Positions 46,801 through 57,380 of a DNA stretch of 64,000 nt are shown piece after piece. Under the pieces are notes generated by a model. That model saw nothing but the letters and a program-made list of their open reading frames with translations. It made no database searches and was not told the DNA's origin. Position 1 is the first letter of the stretch; every line of letters starts with the position of its first letter. Origin of the DNA: Thuidium tamariscinum. Lineage: Eukaryota > Streptophyta > Bryopsida > Hypnales > Thuidiaceae. The stretch covers positions 5,892,501 through 5,956,500 of the forward strand of contig OX344758.2 in the NCBI GenBank assembly GCA_947034885.2, written 5' to 3'. A program made the position numbers and the translations under genes.

Positions 46801-47378
46801 CTGGACATTTGGGATCATTGAGGCATTTGAATTCTGTATTTCTGTTCTTTAAAAGCCGTGCTCTTACAATTCTAGCTTAGAACAACCAGACCTCTTTCAT
46901 GTCACTCAAATTGTACTTGATAATGTGGAGATTTTGAGCATTGTGACAATCAGTAGTGACATTATGCGAGATTAGAGTGAGTTATGAACTGGTTCAGTTA
47001 GGGCGAGTGTCCATGCTTGCACCTGACTCCCAAGGTACGAGTGCATTACCTAATCGTGATGCTAACCTAATAATTGCACTACCAGTTTTCGTAATCAAAA
47101 TGAAAAAATCTCTTGAATGGTTTCCCATTACGATAGTAACCCTTACAATTTCAAATAATTTGCCTCTGTAATTAACCCTCACAAACCTTGGCTAACATTA
47201 GTCTCCCCCCTTCCCATCCCACCAGCAACAAATTCCACTCTAGTAAGTTTCCGCTACAGAGAGACCGCCACTCGAAGTCTGCATCCCAGGGTTTGGTGAG
47301 TGAACACAGCATGAGCCCTTAGAGAAGTTGACACTAAAAAGCTGTGCGTGTGTTGCAGGTAGCCTCAGACTAAGGGAG
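43834..47378. other. Intergenic DNA upstream of the UPF0696 gene
   Basis: AT-rich to about 46.1 kb, then more balanced. It includes a G-run near 44,568, clustered TAGTACT strings at 44,990-45,020, and a GT-rich tract at 46,760-46,776. The 98-codon frame at 46482-46778 matches no family I know. The last few hundred bases probably contain the promoter of the downstream gene. Confidence 0.4.
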
Positions 47379-47390
47379 TAGGGTTTAGGG
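47379..47390 (+). promoter_or_regulatory. Telo-box-like element in the 5' leader
   Basis: TAGGGTTTAGGG lies 10 bases before the ATG at 47401. AAACCCTA-type telo-boxes are common in 5' regions of plant housekeeping genes. The role here is inferred. Confidence 0.5.
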
Positions 47391-47400
47391 TTTTAGGATT

Positions 47401-49178
47401 ATGTCGGTCTACTTCGATCCGGATCTGCAGAGCCTGCAGCAATTCCTTCAAACGTGGCCTCCCTCCAGCACCTCCAATGCCCGCGTGTCGTGGATCTACG
47501 TTCGAAACGCTGCTGCAGGGGATACATCAGCAGAGGGGTCATCCGCGTTGCTGGCTGCCGCCTGGAGCAGCCTGTGCGTGAGCAAGAACGACACTGTGTC
47601 CTCTTCGGATCTCGATGCGTTGGCTGTAGAGTTCAACATCGTCTGTGGCAAGTGGCTCATCTTCTCCACTTCCGCCACGGTGGATTCGGACTGGGCTAAG
47701 GTTGGTTTCCTCCACCAAGACCTGCTCCCGTATTTCTAAGGTATGTGCACTGGAATGGTCACTACTTACAACTGAGCATAGTTTCTGTCATTGAACATGA
47801 ATTTTATCTTAATGGCAACTGAAAGAGGATTACAATGCACTGTAGCATGCATTACTTGGACACTGTATGAGTAAGTTATGAATTTTCAAAGTTGACTGTC
47901 TCTAGGTCTACCAGAAATCAACACTGGGCTCTCGTAGACTCGTATTTTCATAGTGTACATCTTGGGGAATCAATATCTAATTTTTTAGGTTTTTGTGATG
48001 CTTCTTGGTCTGGATGTAGATGTCGCATTTTGGGCAGTGTTCATTGTGGGTGAAAATGCTTATTTCGCACCTGTGTGGTACCAAAGTAGTGTGCAGTGAT
48101 TTTGACTCTCTTGTAATGAACTTTGTATTTGATTCAATCTTGGGATCACCTTTGAGGAAGTGAAACTTCGGGTGGATGATTAGTCGAGTGGCTGGTTTGA
48201 ATTAGCATTGAAGCTATGAATCAGTGTATACTTTACCGAATTTTGAATTGGATGAAGGACGATATCTTGCACGCACTAGATAACCAACGCTTGGTGCTCA
48301 ACGCTCAACCCCAAACCTTAAACCCTGAACCCTTTGACTCACAAGTTGTTTACGCCATATTACCGTCAGGAATCAGAAAGTGACACCTCTTGTGAGCATG
48401 CAGGACACTCCATTATGTTGATATATCTTGGATGACATAAACTGAATGTGATACTACACAGTTTGATAGGCAGGTGAATGAATTAAGGTAGCTACACCTA
48501 ATTGCAACTGTCTGCAATTCTTGTATTGAGGTGTAAAGATCCTATTCATGAAATCTTAGGGTTGTTTTTGGGTCCTACTCTTTTAGCACTTGGAAATTCA
48601 TGAATAGTTTATTCAGACAACGTAAAAAAAATGCATGTTTAGAGAATTTGGAATCTCCTTTTGACTCTCAACAAGACCTGACAATACTTGGATAGTTTAA
48701 CAATAGAAACTGTGCTCAAATGCTTATACAGACTATTTTCAGGGTAGTCACCTGAGGTGTCCTGTGGGGAGTAAAAACTTCTGCAGTATGCAGCTCTGCC
48801 ATTACGCCACGTTCGTTATTTTGTCAAATTGGAGAGTTTGGGGCTCAGTTTTTTGTACCTGAAATGTGAACTGGTGGTGGTTTTCAAATGCTCGCTTCCC
48901 TTGGATATACGTGGTTGCAGGTGGCGGAAGGCGTCACAAGTGGTCTCCTTGGGATCTCCGCCAAAGTAGCCCCCAAAAATCCTGGCCACTACAACCACGT
49001 GATCTGTGTGTATACGAAGAATTACTTGGACATGGACGATGTGAAGAGAGTGAGGGAAGGGCTGAGACGTGTTGGTTTTACGAAGAAGCTGCAGTACAAG
49101 CCTGATGCGTTCACTTACTGTGACGTGTATGCCAAGAATAAGTGGAGAATTCCTGCATCCCGTTACAGCGAATGGTAA
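47401..49178 (+). CDS. UPF0696/DUF1917 (C11orf68-like) protein, 2 exons
   Basis: Exon 1 is 47401-47700 and exon 2 is 48921-49178. The donor follows GACTGGGCTAAG, the acceptor is TTGCAG, the junction is phase 0, and the product is 185 residues. Exon 1 has WIYVRNA, FNIVCGKWLIFSTSATVDSDWAK. Exon 2 continues VAEGVTSGLLGISAKVAP (residues 101-118), HVICVYTKNYLDMDDVKRVR (about 125-144), and ends YKPDAFTYCDVYAKNKWRI..RYSEW. These match the conserved core of the C11orf68/UPF0696 family (KWL.F, ICIYTKD..DV.DV.RVR..L, YKPDAYTY). Its biochemical role is unknown to me; the fold is thought to be eIF4E-like, which is recall and not shown here. The first ATG just after the telo-box is the natural start. No damage is seen. 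Confidence 0.85.
47701..48920 (+). other. Intron of the UPF0696 gene
   Basis: 1.22-kb GT-AG intron (GTTGGTTT ... GTTGCAG) without recognisable repeats or nested genes. Confidence 0.75.
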
Positions 49179-52100
49179 GGACAATCTTTCACAAACGGTT
49201 TTCTTGTCAGCTTTCCATGGTACGGAGGTCAAATTTTTCTCGAATTTTTTCCTAATTACCATAACATTTTTTGGTTTATTAATGTAATATGACAAGATGT
49301 TGCAAGAAAACAACGAAAAAGATTGAATTCGTGTTTAGTACAATTGTTTGCTAGGCATGAGGTTATGAATTTCATCTTTGATGGGGAAAATTCCTCAGAT
49401 TTTTTAATTTAATTGCAATTTTTATTGAATTAATTAGGGATGAAATCCAGTAATCCACCATGATTTATGGCAGTAATAATTGGGATGTATCTTATTACCA
49501 CCACGTTGTCTAAAGTAGTAGCTTGTTACTATGTTGCTGAATTAATCTTTCTGAAACCTTGAGAATTGCCATTGATATTGACTGCCACTTGCTGTGTTAC
49601 ATGTGTGCGCAGAGCTGTCCTGATGATGCACAGCTCTTGCATTTGAACCTGAAAACTCAAACTGCACCAGACGACTAAATGGAAGTCCGGAGTGCGTGGG
49701 TCAAAATTTTGTTACACGAATGTGTTAGTACTTTTCCTCACGGGTTTTGCAGCTCTATTTGTAAATGAAGGGGATATTGAGAAGGCTAATAAGCAGGTAG
49801 CTTAGGATTACTTCAATCAAGAGGTAAGCTAATCCAAACAATATTCATATATGTATCAGCTCAAGTTTCTAATGTATCTTGTTAATATGATGACGTATAA
49901 TGGAGTTTGTGTTGTTTACTGAACTTCAAATCTGCCATTGAGTGATCTTAGAAGAAAATTTTAGACTAACTTACAGGGAGGTCTGCATAGGCAGGCCTGC
50001 ATATGATCACTATCACTGTGACCATAGGAGACCTCCCGTGAATTTTGGAGAATGTGCATTTTATGATGTCTAAGTTCCTGGAGCACTAAATCATCACATT
50101 AGTATTTGTAAATATGCTAATATCAAGCGTGTTTGAGCTAATCTAAGATCCAATTTGGTTTTCCGAGTTTCATTATCACATTGAATCATGTAAAATTGAC
50201 CAATATCAAGTGAGAAATGAGGGTTTTATGTGTACAATGTTGGTTTGTGTTTGAGATAGTATTTCTGCTGATGTGGAGAATGTACTTGCACTACGATTGC
50301 ATCTTCATGCAACTATTGTGGATTTTTTAATTTTTTTTAGAAATTGTAGTCCCTATGAGTTCAAAATCTTCTTATTAAGAACACATCTTTTATGGTATTT
50401 CAAACTACATCAATCAATGTGTATAATTGAAACAATTCTAGGTGTGAGAGAGTATAAGTTGTGGTATCTAAAATGAATTGGTAGGGTCCTAATCTGAGTT
50501 CATCTTCTAAGATTATATAGATTGCAAATATTTTAGTTTTTTAAAATAGCATAATCTTTGATTTGCACATGGATTTTATTTTCATTGCACTTTATTACTT
50601 TGTCACACTTCTTCAATCAATATTTTATTAGATGTTTTTCAGCCTTGTAAGAGATTGTTTCAAGGTTGTTCCCAAGAAGTGTTCCTTGTGCAATGAACTA
50701 TTGTAGTGATTGCTTGTTTGAATTTTTGGGAAAAAAGTTAAAATTTCTTAAAAAAAATTCCAAAAATTTCAGAAAGTATACAAAAACTGAAAAGTACTTC
50801 AAAAAAGCATTCAAAAAATTATTTAATAATTAATTAAAAAATTAATTAACTAATATTATTTGATGTGGTAGTTTGTTGACTATATCAATTTGCCTATGTG
50901 GCAGCATTTCTAAAGTTCCCACAACTTGGGAACTTGCAATCTTCTAAATGCCCAAAAAATATCTAATGATTTTTCTAGATATATAATTAGATGAGTATTT
51001 ATTCCTTTTATCAAGAAGTAAGAGAATTGTTTACTTGATTTTTTTTGGACTATCAAGATACCTATTTTCTACATCAATAGGTTGACATGGTTGGGTGACT
51101 ACTATGCTAGATAATATTAATTACTTATTAAATATTTTTATTAAAATAATTAATTTAAAAAAATCATTTAAAAAAAAAAAATTTTGAAAATTTTGAAAAT
51201 AAAATTTTAATTATTTTTCAAAATTCAAAAATTCAGACCAATAGGGGCTGGTTTGCAATAGTGGAACAATTTCAAGGATTGAACCTTGAAATAGTCTTTT
51301 GAAGGCTCAAAAATCCTCTTTATACATAAAATTCTTTGATTCTAAAAGCATCCTCTAACACAAAGGTACATTTTGCTTTTTCATTGCAACAAAAATGTAT
51401 AAACAATATACATTTTAAGTGGTAGATTGATGCTTTTAGTAATTATTGCATTTCTATTTAAAAAAATCATAACTAGATCCTTGAAGCTCCAAAAAATGTG
51501 AAACCACTTTGTTTACATGCCTATTCTACTTATCTTTGAAGGAAAATTAAACCTCCTCCAATCAATTTCTAGTTCTTAAATTGGTCCTTTATTGGCCTCC
51601 TACCTTAGTCAATCACTATCAATATATCCTCTATAAAAAAATGTTTTTTTAACCCCTAAATGTCCAAGGCCTTTTTTGAGCTCTAAAAAATTTGCTCTAA
51701 ATTGAATAAAAAACCAATATTTTGATACGCTTTATCAACTTTTTTGAAATGTAACTATATATATTCAACTAGACATCTTAGAGATTACTTGGAAAAACAA
51801 AACATAACAATATCACTTATAGATTGAAAGATTATAACATCTGATCACAAGCTAGGGTATAAAAAATGAGAAAGAGAGTTGAAGTCTTCACATGCCAAAT
51901 CTAAAAGTTGGTCACCCAAAAAAATATGAGTTTGAAGGGCATATCAAACATAATTCCAATCAATTTGTCACTTTTCAAATCTACTCTACAACTTTTTCAA
52001 TGACTTTTTAATGTATTTTTTTCTCCAAGATTTAGTGTATAATTTGAGGCTCATTTCCAAGAGCCCTCAACACTTTAGAAAGCCTAGATTATAATAGACA

Positions 52101-52750
52101 CCCTTGCACAAAATCTTGAATAGAAAAATCATAACCAATCATTTTCAAAATTGGATTTTTGATGCTAAAATTAGACTTCAAAAAAATTTCCAAAAATATA
52201 AATGACTCAAAATAGCAACTTGATTAGTTTTTATTTAACTTCTTGTTTTTGAAAAAAATTTCCTCTTCTAAAAATCAAAAATTAAAATATCTATTTAATT
52301 TTTATATATTTCCATCTCTTTATTTTGAGCATAACTTTTACAAAATAGTTTTTTAGGCTCAAAATTTTGGAAGTATAGATTACTATCAGTGTTGTATTAA
52401 TTTCCCATACTTATTCAAAATTTTAAAAAAATCCAGTATTTCTTTTCCCAGTACAACAATCAAAATGCAACAAATAGTACAAGAGTATAACAATTGTTTC
52501 TTGCAATTAGAGGACTCAAAATCTATGTCTCTCAATCAACAGAAGATGCCAACTCGTACCTTTTGCCAATGTGTCACGCTCAGCCCTCCGCACAAGAATT
52601 ACACAGATTCAGTTCTTCCGAAGGCAGCTGAGCATGAAACATTGACTAAAGGTTCGACTTGTCCTCTTGCTTAAATAATCAAGCTCCACGTCCTGGCTGC
52701 TAGCTCTCTCTAATTGTGAACCACCACAATTATCGAAAGAAATCAATTCG
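49179..52750. other. Intergenic DNA downstream of the UPF0696 gene
   Basis: Balanced composition to about 50 kb (probable 3' UTR first), then AT-rich. A small hairpin with arms GGGAGGTCT/AGACCTCCC lies at 49976-50037. No gene, transposase or RNA gene was recognised. Confidence 0.4.
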
Positions 52751-52837
52751 TTTTTAGCAATGTCACGTGCATGATCAAGCCGTGATTATATTAAAACCAT
52801 GAACTACAAAATCATGTACGTGACATTGGCTAAAAAT
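52751..52837. repeat. ~87-bp imperfect hairpin containing CACGTG
   Basis: TTTTTAGCAATGTCACGTGC..ATGAT at 52751-52775 pairs with ATCATGTACGTGACATTGGC..TAAAAA at 52811-52837. The loop is about 35 bp. It could be a small MITE or a small-RNA foldback; no TSD is evident. Confidence 0.55.
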
Positions 52838-53777
52838 ACAGTTTGATCTCCCACAGGCTAGGCACGATCTCCTCAATCTTTCATATCTGAACGCGCGCGC
52901 CTCTCGATCAGGAAATAGAAACTGGAACATTGAGCGTCCATCGGAACATGCACGTAATACTACAGTTCCAGATAGAGTTTCAGAGTTTCAAGCAGAATGG
53001 TATGAATGATTTAGGATCTACAAACATACTCTGAATTGAATAGATGTAGACTGCAGTTGTTCTAGCATTTGACACCGTCTCCCTAACGCGAAGCAGCAAA
53101 CTGAACCTTGAAAAATGCCCTGATGAGACCTCAAGCAGAGGACCGAGGTTCATATATTGGGTTGTTTGGAGCGCGTTTCCCGACAGTCGATTACGTGCCA
53201 GCTGCAGACATGAACCGACGCGCACTCCGACATCTCGTAAAACGTCGTGCATCCGAACACACCGCCAAACTAAACTAGTTGCCGAATTCATACCGACTTT
53301 CGGGTTTTAAAAAACAATAAAATTACCCACTATTCAATGCGGCACAGCTAGATGAAGAGATTTCTCAACGGTCGCTTGCAACGTTACACCGTGTCCAATG
53401 ATTACAGTACGTTCTCCCTGTTTGCTGGGCCGAGACATTTCGTCTGCATCGCACAGAACGCGTCAACACGCGACGAAACTTTGCCGGCCGGGAGGCATTC
53501 AAATTTTGTCTCGAATTCGTCAAACCGACAGCAGAGTATGTCTGTCAGGTAGCAGCGTGGCAAGGGTACAGCTGATTGATTCCTGTTTCGTTTGAGGGGT
53601 GAAGATGTGAAATCGGCTCAGATCCTTAGCTTTGTCTGGCAGTTGGACGGGAAATTAGATTTCTGACATTAAGTAATCTCAAATAATCAAATAAAAAATA
53701 AAAATTCGGCTAAGCTAGTTAGACTGCCTAGTAAGCTGGTACGCGGTCTATTGCATGCCATGGATGCTTAGCACTCT

Positions 53778-53931
53778 CACAAGGGAAGTAGAAACGGTTA
53801 CCATGTGATAAAAATATGGCCATTACCACCTCTTTACCACATCCTAAGTGGTAAACTACTATGAGTTGACCACTTAGCATAAGGTAATGGTCATATTTTC
53901 CCTCATGGTAACTGTTTCTACTTCCTTTGTG
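53778..53931. mobile_element. 154-bp palindromic MITE, possible TCT duplication
   Basis: The left arm CACAAGGGAAGTAGAAACGG..TTACCATG and the right arm ending GTTTCTACTTCCTTTGTG pair over about 50 bp with few mismatches (GGCCATTACC against GGTAATGGTC). A second internal pairing is CCTAAGTGG with CCACTTAG. TCT flanks both ends (53775-53777 and 53932-53934), which would fit a 3-bp-duplicating superfamily (CACTA or PIF/Harbinger), but three bases can match by chance. Confidence 0.65.
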
Positions 53932-54349
53932 TCTCTCGAATGAAAGTGGCGCACGCAATGTCTACTGATGTTGCATTATTTAGCTACAGTAGGCTACATC
54001 CGAACATTCCGAAGTCATCAGGGTATTGACTTGAATAACACTTGTAATGATCATGCCGAAGTAGCGAACATTTTATCGACTGGAGAAAATATTAATTGTT
54101 AACTCGCTTCAATTCCTAAGTTGAAGCAGAGATTCCAACAATATTATCAGGCCTGAAATGTATAATGAGTGCTTAAATGATCTGTTACAGTAACTTAGTA
54201 GAAATGTTGAAAACGTTCCCCAAATTTAGGGGCCAAGCCTCCAAACTACAATCTTGGGTTACATCTGCCTGTCTTTGGGCACTGACCCAAGGGTTCTTAG
54301 GGTGTGACTTGCATTTTTCCTAAAGTTATTTTCAAAATAAAGAAAAGCA

Positions 54350-54517
54350 ATGGTGAATTTCGTTAAAATGGCGATATTCCTGTACAAAGGCGCAACATTC
54401 CATGGAAATGGCACTGAATGTGGCAAAAATGACACGACATTCCAATAAAATAGCACGGAATGTGTGAAAAATGGCAAAAACAAAACAAAACACCGCCATT
54501 TTAATGAAATTCACCAT
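54350..54517. mobile_element. 168-bp element with 24-bp terminal inverted repeats
   Basis: The left end ATGGTGAATTTCGTTAAAAT..GGCG and the right end CGCC..ATTTTAATGAAATTCACCAT match at 23 of 24 positions. The interior has ACATTCCA/GGAATGT strings that also pair. No TSD was found. Superfamily is undetermined. Confidence 0.6.
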
Positions 54518-57277
54518 AACACTTGTTGGAGCTAGAGGGTCAAAATTAATTTGAGCTTAAATTTTCCTACGAAGGCTTATAGTATTCCATATTTGCAAAA
54601 GTTAATTGGGTTTGAACTTAAGATTTTGGGAGACGAACTACTAGAATTTGGAGCGTTCAGCGACGTTTTTCGGCAGTGTTTTGGAACATGGATTGTTTGA
54701 GCAATACCTTTTTACAAATATGCCAATTTTGGAACGTGTATACATGTACCAAAACGTTTTTTACTTGGACAACGTTAAGTAGACTTCGGAATCACGTTTT
54801 AGTGTTATCAGAAACGTTTAACTCTTGCCACAAAGTTTAACGTAGCTGTAGGAGTGATACTCAAATTCAATCATATGATTGTGCTCATCATCAAAGATTT
54901 TCCTGGTCTGTTGTCCATGCATTTGATATGCGATAAACACCTGTTTGAATTAGGTTACCCTAATTTGGCCAACAGTTTCACAACATTCACAGTCGAAGTT
55001 AAAAGAAAATATAGCAATGAAAGACTTTTCCGTCGCTCGATCACCCAAAACTCAGGTCTAGGAATCACTAAGTTATACCGTCTACTGAAAGGCCTGCCAT
55101 GCCATGCCTGAATATATTCGATTCCTGGACTAGATATCGAAATCCACTAGTCCACTAGCTTTGCCGGTAAAAGAATAATTCGCCAGGTTCCGGGGTGCAC
55201 TGGTACCGGTGTCATCGGCTGTAAGCATTGTTGCACAAAAATGCAACTTCCAGCCTGCTTTCGATCTGCTACTTTACTGCAGCAACCGTACGTCACTTCT
55301 CCATCGATCATACGAAAGGTGAAAGTGATTAATCGGTAACGAAGGAGAAGCACTGAAGCGGGTATTTGAATGAATGCAACTTTCGGCCTGCTTTCAAGCA
55401 CTATATCCAGTCGCTTAATTAATTGTACGTCAATGTTGAACATTAGACGAGCTGGGTAGTCATTCAAAGATTATGGTAGCTACTTATCTTTCACGAAACC
55501 CGTCTAAATTCTAAAACATCACCACATGCAGGAAGATTATTTGAGGTTTCCAGACTACAGCCATTTCCAATGCAGCTCGCACTGCATGATGTTCACTGTC
55601 TTTGTTTTCCTTATTTCCCCGATCATAATGCTAAATTACAGGAGAAACTTCTGTTTCTTCCCGCTGTAAGGGAAGAAAGGATACTAATTATCTCCGTATA
55701 ATTCTATAAACCGTGTGCCCAACCCTAGTTTTTAGAGCTCTTAGCGCTTTCATGTACGTCACTACGTCACAGTTTTGGCGACTGGAACTGATACACGCCA
55801 TGTAAGGAATCTATATAATTATACGACCGGTCACCTGACGTATGTAGTCTGCTTCATACAACTTCTGAAAATAATCGGTAACGACTAGCAAAGTAAGACT
55901 GATCGAAGCAGAGCCATCTGGAAATTCATGCAACTAGCGAGCTTTAGATTGAGCTGCTTTTACGCTGGCAGTCTGGCACTGCGCGCATGCAAGCAGGTAC
56001 TCCACACCGACTTTCTGCGTCAATAGCTGATCGAATCATTTTGCAAAATTTCCATAGTCGTGTAAACTTACAAGAACTTCGATCGCCACTCGCCGCACTC
56101 TCACGGGTCGACCCTTGGAAGACTTGCTAGCTGGTTCTAGGCCTTGGATGCTTCACACGAAAGCAGAAAACAATTGGTAACGAATTGGAAACCCAAATGT
56201 GTCGAGAGACGAGCGCCGGTACGTACGATGACGTGAATTCAGCAACGAAAGGACCAATAACTTACAGCACTGTAGCATTGTTCAGGGGTCGTACAGAGAT
56301 GTGGTCCACAACTCACTTTGCAATGATCGATCCATACTTAGATTCTTTACGGGTCCCATACATTTTCAAATGTCAAACACATGTCATTGATTTTCTTACA
56401 TGGGAAGACTTTCGGATCAGAGGCAATGAAACTAAATGGTAAGGCTACTTAGGGTGTTTATCAGAGTAGCATCGTCCAACCTAGTATTCGTATTACGCGG
56501 AGAACCTCGATCTGGGGTCAAATCTATTGAGAATTCAGCTAATTATCAACAATGTACGTGCCTGACAAGACATGGCGACATAAACTCATTGGGAGGATTA
56601 TTGAGGCTTAGCTTGTGTCATCTCCATTCAAGATATTATGCATTTGATTATGCCGGCCGGTCTACCATTTTGCAACCCGGAACTTCGGGGTCAGGTCTGG
56701 AGAATCTTGCTGGTGCTTGGTCTTCGTAAATATATTGTTTTGTCCTCGGTTACTCTCATCCGAGCCTTGCATCAGCTAATGTAAGTGGGAGATCGAGAGA
56801 AGCTCAAACCAGTTTGAATTTTGAATGGTTTTCGTAATTGACTGAAGCGCTACTGGAACTTAATATATACCGTCCGATGGCCATACCACTTGAAATGTTA
56901 AATTTGGAATGCATAATTTGATCGATTATCTAATGCAAACGAGGCATAAATCACATTGTTAGCCTAGATGTTCCTTAAAATAAGTGGGTTGAAGCAGAAC
57001 TTTCTTAAGTTATCAAACTCTGCAGACTGAGTAGGTCGTCAATTTCGTTGGATCGGTGCAATTACTTTTGACATAGTCTCGCAAGGCTCTCAAAACTAGG
57101 AAGAATATAATTGTTCACTCATGTTCAACAAGACACTGCACATTTGATCGAGGGATTCGAGGCTAAAATCTGAAAAGGCCAGTTTTGCAACAAGGTCGGT
57201 TACTTAACTTTACTGCGATGCCAACTTTGTGCCAGCCGGATGTACAGTACGGGTACTATAAACTTGCACTTGGGAAT
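54518..57277. other. Intergenic DNA, balanced composition, no recognised gene
   Basis: Several short open frames (for example 54854-55111 +, 55147-55467 - and 56185-56442 +) show no family resemblance. A ~22-nt near-repeat ATGCAACTTYCRGCCTGCTT occurs at about 55,241 and 55,375. Confidence 0.4.
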
Positions 57278-57279
57278 TA

Positions 57280-57378
57280 CTCCCTCTGTCCCACTGAAAG
57301 CTTCCTAATTAGGCTGATTTACAGTCTTTGCGGGAAGAATTTGGGAAGCTTTTAGTGGGGCCGTGGGGGCAGAGGGAG
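57280..57378. mobile_element. Stowaway-like (Tc1/mariner) MITE, 99 bp, TA duplication
   Basis: The element starts CTCCCTCTGTCCCACTGAAA and ends with its imperfect reverse complement, TTTAGTGGGG..GGGGGCAGAGGGAG. TA flanks both sides (57278-57279 and 57379-57380). CTCCCTC-type ends with TA target duplications are diagnostic of plant Stowaway MITEs. GGAAGCTT/AAGCTTCC strings extend the arms. It is short for the family but complete. Confidence 0.85.
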
Positions 57379-57380
57379 TA

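Noticed and set aside
52640-52680. GGTTCGACTT resembling a tRNA T-arm
   Set aside because: No matching acceptor stem, D-arm or anticodon arm upstream.
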